From positions 1 through 64,000 of the forward strand of contig NZ_LBJC01000080.1 in assembly GCF_004114535.1 (NCBI RefSeq): a stretch of 64,000 nt of DNA. The letters run 5' to 3'. The number at the start of each line of letters is the position of its first letter. Position 1 is the stretch's first letter. This DNA comes from Bradyrhizobium nanningense. Its GTDB lineage: Bacteria; Pseudomonadota; Alphaproteobacteria; Rhizobiales; Xanthobacteraceae. This document shows positions 8,520 through 16,622 of this stretch, piece after piece. The position numbers were made by a program, and so were the translations under genes. The notes beneath the pieces were generated by a model. That model was not told where the DNA came from. It did no database searches and worked only from the letters and a program-made list of their open reading frames with translations.

Positions 8520-9169
8520 GCGCCCCGCTTAACATGCATGCCGCCGGGTGGGCTAGCACTGGGCGGGACAATTTCGATCTCGCGGCTCTGGTCCCAACTT
8601 TTCGCAGGGGGCGCGGGCGATGCCGCGCTGTCGTCGATCTCAAGGAGCGGATCGGGGCCGAACCGGTTGTGGCCCGAGGTGCCCGACCGGCAGAACATTT
8701 CGAAGAGGCCCCACAGCCATAGGAGCGCGGCGGCTAGGTTGAGCGAAAGCATCCAGCTTGATTTGGGCAGGAGATCGGAGAACTGGTTGAATAGGCCGGG
8801 TATGAAGAAGAACGGGCTGATCCACCAGCCGCTTCTGTTGCGATCGTGCAGTCGCTTGACCGCCGTCGCGAGATAAATCCAGAAGAACAGGGCCATGCCG
8901 GACGTCTTGAGGATTGCGGTCGCGAGGTCGGTGGATGCCCGTGAGTGGGAGGCGCGCGGATCGACCAGCTTGAAGAGGTCGTCGAGACCGAAGTCGAAAT
9001 CCAGCTCCATGCCGAGCTTCAGGGTGGATCTGGTTCCTCCGACGATCCCGATGACTTGACCTGCGATCTCGAGCAAGCCCGCCAGGAGTGCGACAATCAG
9101 CAGCGCCTGCCACAGCAAAGCGCGGTTGATGCGGCCGTCGAAGCGGAAGAGGTACCAGGTCCAGTCCAT
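8516..9169 (-). CDS. DUF805 family membrane protein
   Basis: A 217-residue integral membrane protein. The start MDWTWYLFRFDGRINRALLW is the hallmark of DUF805 (FDGRxxR). Hydrophobic segments follow around residues 22-45 and 90-108, with the LHDRNRSGWW motif next to a third segment, then a segment near LAAALLWLWGLFEMF. DUF805 proteins have no established biochemical function. The soluble C-terminal tail of about 50 residues is variable. It is translationally coupled to dapE by an ATGA overlap and has a GGAGC ribosome site. Whether it has any role in lysine or cell-wall synthesis is unknown. Confidence 0.85.
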   Translation of the reverse strand: MDWTWYLFRFDGRINRALLWQALLIVALLAGLLEIAGQVIGIVGGTRSTLKLGMELDFDFGLDDLFKLVDPRASHSRASTDLATAILKTSGMALFFWIYLATAVKRLHDRNRSGWWISPFFFIPGLFNQFSDLLPKSSWMLSLNLAAALLWLWGLFEMFCRSGTSGHNRFGPDPLLEIDDSAASPAPPAKSWDQSREIEIVPPSASPPGGMHVKRGA

Positions 9170-9239
9170 GCGAGAAGCTCCGGGCGGCGCGGGCCGCCCG
9201 AAGATTGGTCGCGATGGGGGGAGAGGGGGTTCGAACGGG

Positions 9240-9372
9240 TTCTCTTCACCTCGCCCCGCTTGCGGGGAGAGGTCGGATTGCGAAGCAATCCGGGTGAGGG
9301 GGTACAGGTCTCTCGACGATCTCGCATGTGGAGAGAGCCCCTCACCCCGTAAGAACGGAGAGAGGGGGAGAG
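9240..9372. repeat. Intergenic palindromic repeat, CTCACCC/GGTGAGG type
   Basis: Alternating arms CCTCGCCCCGCTTGCGGGGAGAGG, GCAATCCGGGTGAGGGG and CCCCTCACCCCG...GGAGAGGGGGAGAG make a composite structured element. It fills the space between dapD and the DUF805 gene and could form one or more hairpins between the two. Confidence 0.7.
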
Positions 9373-9376
9373 AGTC

Positions 9377-10222
9377 TCAATCCCGCAGCAGCTCGTTGAT
9401 GCTGGTCTTCGAGCGCGTGCGCTCGTCGACGCGCTTGACGATGACGGCGCAGGCGGTGCTGGGTCCGATCTGGCCGTTCTTCATCGGCTTGCCGGGCAGG
9501 GCGCCGGGCACCACCACCGAATATTCGGGGACTTCGCCCATGAAGACTTCGCCGGTCTCGCGGTCGACGACCTTGGTCGAGGCTCCCAGGAACACGCCCA
9601 TCGCCAGCACTGCGCCCTTGCGCACGATCACGCCCTCGGCGACTTCGCTGCGCGCGCCGATGAAGCAATCGTCCTCGATGATCACGGGCTCGGCCTGCAG
9701 CGGCTCGAGCACGCCGCCGATGCCGGCGCCGCCGGAGATGTGCACGCGCTTGCCGATCTGCGCGCAGGAGCCGACGGTGGCCCAGGTGTCGACCATGGTG
9801 CTCTCATCGACGTAGGCGCCGAGATTGACGAAGGACGGCATCAGCACGACGTTCTTGGCGATGAAGGCCGAGCGGCGGACGACCGCGCCCGGCACCGCGC
9901 GAAAGCCGGCGTCGCGAAAACGGTTCTCGCCCCAGCCTTCGAACTTCGAGGGCACCTTGTCCCACCAGGTCGCTTGGCCGGGGCCACCGGGAATGACGCC
10001 CATGTCGTTGAGGCGGAACGAGAGCAGCACGGCCTTCTTCAGCCATTGATTGACCTTCCACTTGCCGTCAGCGCCGCGTTCGGCAACGCGCGCCTCACCC
10101 TTGTCCAAGGTCTCCAGCGCCTGGTCCACGGCCTCGCGCATCTCGCCCTTGGTCGACGTCGAGAGGGTCTCGCGCGCCTCGAAGGCGCTGTTGATGGTGG
10201 ATTCGAGGGCTGCAAGGGACAT
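9377..10222 (-). CDS. dapD: 2,3,4,5-tetrahydropyridine-2,6-dicarboxylate N-succinyltransferase
   Basis: Adds succinyl from succinyl-CoA to tetrahydrodipicolinate, the committing step of the succinylase branch of lysine/diaminopimelate synthesis. The 281-residue protein has an N-terminal helical domain and a left-handed beta-helix of hexapeptide repeats (from about residue 105, for example GAYVDESTMVDTWATVGSC and IEDDCFIGARSEVAEG). The sequence and length match DapD throughout. A GAGGAAAT ribosome site precedes ATG 10222. It is on the same strand as dapE, which supports shared regulation. Confidence 0.96.
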   Translation of the reverse strand: MSLAALESTINSAFEARETLSTSTKGEMREAVDQALETLDKGEARVAERGADGKWKVNQWLKKAVLLSFRLNDMGVIPGGPGQATWWDKVPSKFEGWGENRFRDAGFRAVPGAVVRRSAFIAKNVVLMPSFVNLGAYVDESTMVDTWATVGSCAQIGKRVHISGGAGIGGVLEPLQAEPVIIEDDCFIGARSEVAEGVIVRKGAVLAMGVFLGASTKVVDRETGEVFMGEVPEYSVVVPGALPGKPMKNGQIGPSTACAVIVKRVDERTRSKTSINELLRD

Positions 10223-10311
10223 CGGGATTTCCTCTGGGCGGGCGTGGTTTCGCGTGAATTGGAGCGCTTTTTCGGGATTTGAGCCGGGAGAGTCAAGCTT
10301 GGTTCGGTATC

Positions 10312-10406
10312 GTTACCCGCGAAAGCGGGTGATCCAGTACGCCGCAGCCGTCGTGATGAATCGAGATGCTGGTGATTACTGGATAGCCGCCTTCGCGGGG
10401 TATGAC
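10312..10406. repeat. Intergenic palindromic repeat, GTTACCCGC/GCGGGGTATGAC type
   Basis: Outer arms TACCCGCGAAAGCGGGTGAT and GCCGCCTTCGCGGGGTATGA enclose inner arms ATCCAGTA and TACTGGAT. It is a nested palindrome, a different family from the CAATCCAGA and GGCCGGGC elements. It lies between dapD and the HAD nucleotidase gene. Confidence 0.8.
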
Positions 10407-10408
10407 GG

Positions 10409-11104
10409 CTACGTTGGGTGGGACAACCCAGCCAAAAACCCCGTCAGATCATCGGTGACGTAGTCGACATGGGCGGCGTCCCGGCCCTCCAGTTCCCAGT
10501 CTTCCCGCACCACCTCCTTCGTTCCATCCGGCACCACCAGCACCGTGGTCATGCCGAGCTCATGCGGGACGTTGAGGTTGCGGGCGAGGTCCTCGAACAT
10601 CGTGGCGCGGGTCGGGTCGACCGAATGGTCGGAGAGGAATTTCCGGTAGGTCTGCTCCGCCGGCTTCGGTTCGAACTCGGCGGCGATGATGTCGAACACG
10701 CCGTCGAAATGCGAGCCGAGGCCAAGACGCGCCAGCACCGCATCGACATGGTCGACCGAGCCGTTGGTCAGGATCAGCTTGCGGCCCGACAATTTAGCGA
10801 TGGCTTCGCCGAGCGCCGGGTTCGGCTCCAGCGGCGAGTGATCGATCTTGTGGACGTAGGCGAGATAGTCGTCGGCGGAAACGCCATGCAGGGTCATCAT
10901 GCCGCGCATGGTGGTGCCGAAGCGCCGGTAGTAATCCTTCTGGATATTACGCGCTTCCTCCGGGCCGACATTCAGCCAGTTGCAGACGAACTCCCCGATC
11001 CGCGCATCGACCTGCTGCCACAGATTGACGTGATGCGGATAAAGCGTGTTGTCGAGGTCGAACACCCAGGTGTCGACGTGGCTGAAGCTGCGGGGTGGGG
11101 TCAT
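10409..11104 (-). CDS. HAD-family pyrimidine 5'-nucleotidase
   Basis: A 231-residue haloacid-dehalogenase-fold phosphatase. Motif I is DLDNTLY with nucleophile Asp16 and Asp18; motif II is LTNGS; a conserved lysine region (EPKPAEQTYRKFL) and motif III (MFEDLARNL) follow. The PHHVNLWQQVDARIGEFV cap region matches the pyrimidine 5'-nucleotidase (SDT1/PhoE-like) subgroup common in alphaproteobacteria, which dephosphorylates UMP/CMP or related nucleotides. Substrate is inferred from the subgroup. It lies upstream of dapD on the same strand but is separated by a palindrome, so co-transcription is uncertain. Confidence 0.86.
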   Translation of the reverse strand: MTPPRSFSHVDTWVFDLDNTLYPHHVNLWQQVDARIGEFVCNWLNVGPEEARNIQKDYYRRFGTTMRGMMTLHGVSADDYLAYVHKIDHSPLEPNPALGEAIAKLSGRKLILTNGSVDHVDAVLARLGLGSHFDGVFDIIAAEFEPKPAEQTYRKFLSDHSVDPTRATMFEDLARNLNVPHELGMTTVLVVPDGTKEVVREDWELEGRDAAHVDYVTDDLTGFLAGLSHPT

Positions 11105-11145
11105 TGCAGGTCTCTACTGGTTACACGCAAGCGTTGCCCACTCTC

Positions 11146-11320
11146 CGCTGTCGTCCCGGACAAGCGCAGCTCTTGGCAACGCGTAGCGTTGTCCAGGGCG
11201 GAGCGCCGATCCGGGACCCATAACCACAGGAAGTGGTTTGGCGAAGACTCGGAGTTGCCACCTCGCGCCACGACTGCTCCCTGGGGTTATGGGTCCCTGC
11301 GTTCGCAGGGACGACAGCGG
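11146..11320. repeat. Intergenic palindromic repeat, CGCTGTCGTCCC type
   Basis: The ends CGCTGTCGTCCCGGACAAGC and GCAGGGACGACAGCG are inverted copies, and the inner stretches GATCCGGGACCCATAACC and GGTTATGGGTCCC also pair. About 175 bases of nested palindrome occupy the space upstream of the nucleotidase gene and downstream of the DUF1036 gene. Confidence 0.75.
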
Positions 11321-11357
11321 AGTTCTTTGCGCCAGCGCTTCAATCACCCAAACACCA

Positions 11358-12344
11358 TCACGGCACGGCAAACCGCAGCGTCTTGCCGCCGCTCGACATG
11401 TCGACCGCGCCAAAGCCCGTTGCCGAAAATCCGCGCGCGCCGCAATCGGTCTGCTCATTGGTCTCGAACTTGGTCTCGCGCGTGCACAGCTGCCTGTCGC
11501 CGCCCCAATTCAGTGGCCGATCCTTCAGTTTGACCGTCCGGTTGTCGGCGTCGACCGCTTCCGCGAAGCTGAAGATCTGCTTCGGCTGGCCGGTCACATC
11601 GGGGTGCAGGCAGGTCTTGGGATCGATGCGATACCAGCCGCGGCTGGTCACGGATTTGCCGTCGTCGGTCGCGATCGCCGCCATCACCTTGTGCGGCGTG
11701 TCGTTGCACCAGGTGAGGCCGGTCGCAGACGGCGTTTGGACCGCATCGACCATGCTCTTGAAGAAGTTTTGCGAGCCCACGATGTCCGGCGACAAGCCGC
11801 GGCTTTTCAGGAACGCGGCCAGCGCGGCTTGCGTCTTCGGCCCGTCGACGCCGTCGATCGGCGCTGCGTCATAGCCTGCGATCACCAAGAGCCGCTGGAT
11901 GCCGGCAAGCCGTGCCTGCTCGTCGTCATATTCGGAATCTTCGGCGAGATAGGCAACGAGGTTGCCGTCCGCGCCTTGCGTCGGCGTCACTTGCGTGAAC
12001 GCGGCCTGGGCCTGGCCGCTGCGGCATTGCCGGGCCGCCGCAATGACAAAATTGTCCTGCGCGACACAGAGCATGTCGCTGCCGCTCTGCGGAATCGGGG
12101 ACGCGCCGTAGACGCCGAGCGCGCGGGCGTTGAGCAAAATGCGGTCGGCGATCAGCGTGCCCTGCACCACCACGCGGCAGGTCGCTGGATCGATCCTGAA
12201 CCAGCCGCGCGTCGCGGTCGCCGCCTTGTCGTCGATGCCGATCGCGGCCTCGACCACATAGGACATGCGGTTGCAGATCTTGAGGTCGGCGAAGGCGGGG
12301 GCGACGGAGAACACGAACGACACGACGGCCGCCGGCAGCGTCAT
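11358..12344 (-). CDS. Exported DUF1036 protein with a central peptidoglycan-binding-like domain
   Basis: A 328-residue exported protein. After a signal peptide (about residues 1-19, cleavage near APAFA) comes a DUF1036 domain (LKICNRMSYVVEAAIGI, with RGWFRIDPATC), then a PG_binding_1-like segment (GIQRLLVIAGYDAAPIDGVD, followed by GPKTQAALAAFLKSRGL, about residues 150-195), then a second DUF1036 copy (WCNDTPHKVMAAIA with RGWYRIDPKTC). Paired cysteines suggest disulfides. DUF1036 has no known activity. I chose ATG 12344 because it opens the signal peptide. A GTG at 12509 overlapping the argB stop would add 55 residues encoded by a palindromic repeat, which looks artefactual. Confidence 0.82.
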   Translation of the reverse strand: MTLPAAVVSFVFSVAPAFADLKICNRMSYVVEAAIGIDDKAATATRGWFRIDPATCRVVVQGTLIADRILLNARALGVYGASPIPQSGSDMLCVAQDNFVIAAARQCRSGQAQAAFTQVTPTQGADGNLVAYLAEDSEYDDEQARLAGIQRLLVIAGYDAAPIDGVDGPKTQAALAAFLKSRGLSPDIVGSQNFFKSMVDAVQTPSATGLTWCNDTPHKVMAAIATDDGKSVTSRGWYRIDPKTCLHPDVTGQPKQIFSFAEAVDADNRTVKLKDRPLNWGGDRQLCTRETKFETNEQTDCGARGFSATGFGAVDMSSGGKTLRFAVP

Positions 12345-12392
12345 CAGAAAGCGGGTGAGGAGGGAGCGACGATGCCTCGGCTTTCTCCGCCC

Positions 12393-12476
12393 GTCATGGC
12401 CGGGCTTGTCCCGGCCATCCACGTCTTTGCCCCCAGTGGAAAGATCGCGGATGCCCGGAACAAGTCCGGGCATGAC
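12393..12476. repeat. Intergenic palindromic repeat, GTCATGGCCGGGCTTG type
   Basis: Same family as 5485-5571: GTCATGGCCGGGCTTGTCCC faces GGAACAAGTCCGGGCATGAC, with inner ATCCACG and CGCGGATG arms. It lies between argB and the DUF1036 gene and is open in the reading frame of the latter, giving a spurious PGLVPGIRD/DKPGHDG extension. Confidence 0.85.
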
Positions 12477-12505
12477 GACCTTTTTCCGCTGCTCGCGTTC
12501 GCGCT

Positions 12506-13393
12506 TCACTTGTGGATCAGCGTTCCCGTGCCCTGATTGGTGAAGAGCTCGAGCAGCACGGCGTGCTGCATCTTGCCGTCGATGATGACGACGCCTTCGA
12601 CGCCCTGCTCCAGCGCGTAGATGCAGGTCTCGACCTTCGGGATCATGCCGCCGGAAATGGTGCCGTCGGCGATCAGCTTGCGCGCGTCCTTGACGGACAA
12701 TTGCGGGATCAGCTTCTTCGACTTGTCGAGCACGCCCGGCACGTCGGTGAGCAGCAACAGGCGCTTGGCCTTCAGCGCGCCGGCGACCGCACCGGCAAAG
12801 GTGTCGGCGTTGACGTTCAGCGTCTGGCCTTCCTTGGAGGTTGCGAGCGGCGCGAGCACCGGGATCAGCTCGTAGCCGATCAGCTGATTGAGCAGCGTGA
12901 GATCGACCTTCTCGGGGTCGCCGACGAAGCCGAGGTCGATCGCCTTCTCGATGTTCGAGCCCGGATCGATGATGGTGCGCGTCGTCTTCGACGCCTTCAC
13001 CATGTTGCCGTCCTTGCCCGACAGCCCGACGGCCTTGCCGCCGGCCTCGTTGATGTAGCCGACGATCTGCTTGTTGACGGAACCAGCGAGCACCATCTCG
13101 ACGATCTCGATGGTCGCGGCATCGGTGATGCGCAGGCCGGCGGCGAACTCCGATTGAATGCCGAGACGCTTGAGCATGGTCGCGATCTGAGGTCCGCCGC
13201 CATGCACCACGACGGGATTGATGGCGGTCTGCTCGAGCAGCACGATATCGCGGGCAAAGTTCTTGGCGGTCTCCTCGTCGCCCATGGCATGGCCGCCATA
13301 CTTGATGACGATTGTTTCCTCGTCATATTGCTGCATGTGCGGCAGCGCTTCGGACAGGATGCGGGCCTGGTCGAGCGGAGAGATGTCGGTCAT
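12506..13393 (-). CDS. argB: Acetylglutamate kinase
   Basis: Phosphorylates N-acetyl-L-glutamate in arginine synthesis. The 295-residue protein has the amino-acid-kinase fold with the nucleotide-binding KYGGHAM near residue 35, the substrate loop VVHGGGPQI, and the C-terminal GGMIPKVETC motif. It carries an extended N-terminal helix typical of arginine-sensitive hexameric ArgB, so feedback inhibition by arginine is likely from family knowledge. It lies downstream of engB and the DUF423 gene on the same strand, separated from them by a palindrome. Confidence 0.96.
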   Translation of the reverse strand: MTDISPLDQARILSEALPHMQQYDEETIVIKYGGHAMGDEETAKNFARDIVLLEQTAINPVVVHGGGPQIATMLKRLGIQSEFAAGLRITDAATIEIVEMVLAGSVNKQIVGYINEAGGKAVGLSGKDGNMVKASKTTRTIIDPGSNIEKAIDLGFVGDPEKVDLTLLNQLIGYELIPVLAPLATSKEGQTLNVNADTFAGAVAGALKAKRLLLLTDVPGVLDKSKKLIPQLSVKDARKLIADGTISGGMIPKVETCIYALEQGVEGVVIIDGKMQHAVLLELFTNQGTGTLIHK

Positions 13394-13480
13394 GTCGCGG
13401 TCTCGCTGGCGGGACGGTCGGTGCGCGTTCTATCCGATTGGCGGGCGGGGCGCAAAGTGTGGCTGATATTCCGATTCTGT

Positions 13481-13622
13481 GTCCCGGACGCGGTGCGGCA
13501 CCAAAAGCGCGTTCACGCGCGTCTTCGACGCGCTATGGTGACGCGCCGCTGAGCCGGGACCCAGAAAGGCGCATGGGCCCCGGCTCGGCAGCGCACCGCT
13601 GAAGCGCTGCGTCCGGGGCACG
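13481..13622. repeat. Intergenic palindromic repeat, GTCCCGGACGC/GCGTCCGGGGCAC type
   Basis: Outer arms TGTCCCGGACGCGGTGCGGCA and TGCGTCCGGGGCA, with inner arms GAGCCGGGACCC and GGGCCCCGGCTC, form a nested palindrome of about 140 bases. It separates argB from the DUF423 gene. Confidence 0.7.
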
Positions 13623-13626
13623 AGAC

Positions 13627-13992
13627 CTATTTCCGCGCCACCACCGCGGCCAACGTCACCGCCAGCCATCCCAAAATCATCACCGTTCCACCCGTCGGCG
13701 CCGCGTAGGGAAACAGCGAATGCCCGGCATATTGCCGCACGGTGAGGTCGCCCGCGAACAGCGCGGCGCCGATCACGAAGCCGAACGCGGCGTTGAGGCC
13801 AATTCCGCCATGCAGAAGGCCGCGTGCGAGCAGGGCAGTGGTCGCAAGTATGGCCGTTGCATGAAACAGCAGCATGGCGCTCGCCGTGGCAAGTCGGCTC
13901 GCATCCGCGCCGTGGGCGGAGGCCGCGGCCAGCGCGACGCCGGCGGCGCCCATCAATCCGGCAAGCCCTACCAAGAGGCGATGGGCCACCAT
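13627..13992 (-). CDS. DUF423 family membrane protein
   Basis: A 121-residue inner-membrane protein with four predicted hydrophobic segments. The pattern MVAHRLLVGLAGLMGAAGVALAAASAHG, an LLFHATAILATTAL segment, then GDLTVRQYAGH and a C-terminal PTGGTVMILGWLAVTLAAV helix is characteristic of DUF423 (YgdD-like). Function is unknown. Its ATG overlaps the engB stop by one base (TAATG), so it is very likely translated together with engB. The longer frame reading upstream through engB is a shadow. Confidence 0.88.
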   Translation of the reverse strand: MVAHRLLVGLAGLMGAAGVALAAASAHGADASRLATASAMLLFHATAILATTALLARGLLHGGIGLNAAFGFVIGAALFAGDLTVRQYAGHSLFPYAAPTGGTVMILGWLAVTLAAVVARK

Positions 13993-14645
13993 TACTTGCT
14001 CCGCTCTTCCAGCAGCTTCGCCATCGCGGCGCGCAGGCTCTCCATGCCGGTCGAGCTGCGTGACGATGTCGCGAGCACGTTCGGGAACGCGGCCGGATGT
14101 TTGGCGAGGGCGGCCTCGGTCTCGGCGATGCGCGCTTGCAACTCGGACGCCTTCACCTGATCGGCCTTGGTCAGCACGATCTGGTAGCTGACGGCGGAGC
14201 GGTCGAGCGTCCCCAGGACTTCGAGATCGACGTCCTTGAGTCCATGACGCGCGTCGACCAGCACGTAGACGCGCGCGAGCGAGGCGCGTCCGAGCAGGAA
14301 TTTGTGGATCAGCTCGGTCCAGGATGCGACCTGGCTCTTCGGCGCCTTGGCATAGCCGTAACCGGGCATGTCGACGAGACGCAGGTCGGTCTTCCCTGGG
14401 ACCTCGAAGAAGATCAGCTCCTGGGTGCGGCCCGGCGTGTGCGAGGTGCGCGCCAGCGCGTTGCGCCCCGTGAGCGCGTTGATCAGGCTCGACTTGCCGA
14501 CATTGGAGCGTCCGGCAAAGGCGACCTCCAGCCCCGCCATCGGCGGCAGCGTCTGGATCGAAGGCGAGGCCCAGATGAACTGCCAGTCGCGGGCGAACAG
14601 CTTTCGCCCGGCCTCGATCAGCTTCGCATCTTTGTCGTCGGTCAT
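13992..14645 (-). CDS. engB: Ribosome biogenesis GTP-binding protein YihA/YsxC (EngB)
   Basis: A small essential GTPase that helps assemble the large ribosomal subunit. The 217-residue protein shows G1 GRSNVGKSS (residues 46-54), G3 DMPGYG (92-97), and G4 TKAD. The RTSHTPGRTQ switch region is typical of the family. It lies downstream of yidC in the order rpmH-rnpA-yidC-engB, which is common in alphaproteobacteria. A palindromic repeat separates it from yidC, and DUF423 overlaps its end. Confidence 0.96.
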   Translation of the reverse strand: MTDDKDAKLIEAGRKLFARDWQFIWASPSIQTLPPMAGLEVAFAGRSNVGKSSLINALTGRNALARTSHTPGRTQELIFFEVPGKTDLRLVDMPGYGYAKAPKSQVASWTELIHKFLLGRASLARVYVLVDARHGLKDVDLEVLGTLDRSAVSYQIVLTKADQVKASELQARIAETEAALAKHPAAFPNVLATSSRSSTGMESLRAAMAKLLEERSK

Positions 14646-14668
14646 GCGAAGGCTCGCTGTTTCCCCGC

Positions 14669-14754
14669 GTCATCGCGAGCGAAGCGAAGCAATCCAGAAA
14701 TGTATCCGCGGAGAATTTCTGGATTGCTTCGTCGCTTCGCTCCTCGCAATGACG
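14669..14754. repeat. Intergenic palindromic repeat, CAATCCAGA type
   Basis: Second copy of the family at 2021-2105. GTCATCGCGAGCGAAGCGAAG faces CTTCGCTCCTCGCAATGAC, with inner GCAATCCAGAAA and TTTCTGGATTGC arms. It sits between yidC and engB, two co-oriented genes of one cluster, and may set their relative transcript levels. Confidence 0.85.
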
Positions 14755-14755
14755 A

Positions 14756-16606
14756 TTACGTCGCCTTCCTCGCGAACGTCGCCTTGAGATTGTCGAATAG
14801 CTCCACCTTCACGCCGTTGCGGCGCATGATGTAGCTTTGCTGGACCACCGAGAGGGTGTTGTTCCAGGCCCAGTAGATCACGAGGCCCGCCGGGAAGCCC
14901 GCCAGCATGAAGGTGAAGATCAGCGGCATCCAGTTGAAGATGATCTGCTGGGTCGGATCCGGCGGCGTCGGGTTCAGCTTCATCTGGAACCACATCGTGA
15001 TGCCCATGATGATCGGCCAGATGCCGAGCGCGAGGTAGTGGCCGAAGACGGGAATCGTGGTCGGATCGAATGGGATCAGGCCGAACAGCGTGAACAGATT
15101 GGTCGGATCCGGCGCCGAGAGGTCCTTGATCCAGCCGTAGAAATGCGCTTGCCGCATCTCGATGGTGACGAACAGCACCTTGTAGAGCGAGAAGAACACC
15201 GGGATCTGGATCACCACGGGAAGACAGCCGGCGACCGGATTGATCTTCTCCTTGCGGTAGATCTCCATCATCTCCTGCTGCTGCTTCACCTTGTCGTCGG
15301 GGAAGCGCTCCTTCAGCGCCTGCAGCTGTGGCTGGACCGACTTCATCTTCGCCATCGAGGCGTAGGATTTGTTCGCCAGCGGGAAGAACAGGAGCTTCAC
15401 GATCACGGTCACGAGCAGGATCGAGATGCCGAAATTGCCGAAGAGGCGGTAGAAGAAGTCGAGGCCGAGGAACATCGGCTTGGTGATGAAGTAGAACCAG
15501 CCCCAGTCGATCAAGAGATCGAAATGGTTGAGGCCGAGCTCCTTGTTGTAGCCGCCGTGGCCTGCGAGCGGGAAATTGATGCCGACCACGCCGGCTTCCT
15601 TGGCGCCGGCAAACAGGCGCGCATTCGCGGTCGCGGAGCCGCCGATGGCGACGGTGACGGGGTCGAGCAGATAATCGGTCTGGTAGGTGTGGACGTTGCC
15701 GACCGGGTTCGACGAGAAGCGCGCCTGAAGCTGCGCATTGGTGTCCGGCAGCAGCGCCGAGGCCCAGTACTTGTCGGTCATGCCGAGCCAGCCATTGGTG
15801 GTCTTGAAGTTCACCGACTTGGTCTCGTCGATCTTCTTGTAGGCATATTCCTGCAAGCCATCGAGATAGCCGATCAGGCCTTCATGCAGGATGTAGTAGC
15901 CAGAGACTTGCGGTGCGCCGTGGCGCGAGATCAGCGCGAACGGATAGAGCGTAACGGGCGCATTGCCGACATTGCTCACCTCGTCCTTGATGGTGAAGAG
16001 ATAATGGTCGTCGACCGAGATGGTGCGACGGAAGGCGAGGCCCTCGCCATTGTCCCATTTCAGCAGCACCGGCGTCGTCGGCGTCAGGCTGCCGCTGCCG
16101 TCCTGCTGCCAGACGGTTTGCGCATCCGGCAGCTTCGCCGTCACGCCCGTCGCCGGCACCCAGCCGAACTCGGCATAGTAAGGCTCGGCAGTGCCCGAGG
16201 GCGAGTAGAGGATGATCGGCGGCGATTTCGGGTCGACCGTCTCGCGGTGTTGAACCAGCGCGATGTCGTCGATGCGGCCGCCCTTCAGCGCGATGCTGCC
16301 GGCAATCCGCGGCGTCTCGATCTTGACGCGCGGGCTGGCTGCAATCGCGGCGTCGCGCGCAACGACCGGCTGGGCCTGCTGGCTCGCGCCCGGCGTTGCC
16401 GGCTGAGCCGCGTTGCCTGGCTGCTGCGGCGTGCTGCCCGGCGTTGCCGACGCGGTCGGCTGCGGCGTGCCCTTCTGGAGCTCGGCCTGGGTCTGCTGCT
16501 GGGCGCGCTGCTTCTCCATCGCCGGCACGTTGTAGAAATACTGCCAGGCGATCAGGACGAGGCCCGACAGAATGACGGCGAGGATGGTATTGCGATTGTC
16601 GGTCAT
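14756..16606 (-). CDS. yidC: Membrane protein insertase YidC
   Basis: Inserts and folds inner-membrane proteins, alone or with SecYEG. The 616-residue protein has an N-terminal membrane anchor (about residues 4-26), a Pro/Gln/Ala-rich linker (30-95), a large periplasmic domain to about residue 350, and the C-terminal core of five membrane segments with the YidC/Oxa1 motif (QIPVFFSLYKVLFVTIEMR). A basic C-terminus ends the protein. Start ATG 16606 is chosen over the preceding GTG at 16609. It follows rnpA by 16 bases, as in most bacterial rpmH-rnpA-yidC clusters. Confidence 0.97.
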   Translation of the reverse strand: MTDNRNTILAVILSGLVLIAWQYFYNVPAMEKQRAQQQTQAELQKGTPQPTASATPGSTPQQPGNAAQPATPGASQQAQPVVARDAAIAASPRVKIETPRIAGSIALKGGRIDDIALVQHRETVDPKSPPIILYSPSGTAEPYYAEFGWVPATGVTAKLPDAQTVWQQDGSGSLTPTTPVLLKWDNGEGLAFRRTISVDDHYLFTIKDEVSNVGNAPVTLYPFALISRHGAPQVSGYYILHEGLIGYLDGLQEYAYKKIDETKSVNFKTTNGWLGMTDKYWASALLPDTNAQLQARFSSNPVGNVHTYQTDYLLDPVTVAIGGSATANARLFAGAKEAGVVGINFPLAGHGGYNKELGLNHFDLLIDWGWFYFITKPMFLGLDFFYRLFGNFGISILLVTVIVKLLFFPLANKSYASMAKMKSVQPQLQALKERFPDDKVKQQQEMMEIYRKEKINPVAGCLPVVIQIPVFFSLYKVLFVTIEMRQAHFYGWIKDLSAPDPTNLFTLFGLIPFDPTTIPVFGHYLALGIWPIIMGITMWFQMKLNPTPPDPTQQIIFNWMPLIFTFMLAGFPAGLVIYWAWNNTLSVVQQSYIMRRNGVKVELFDNLKATFARKAT

Positions 16607-16622
16607 CACTATTGTCTCGTCA

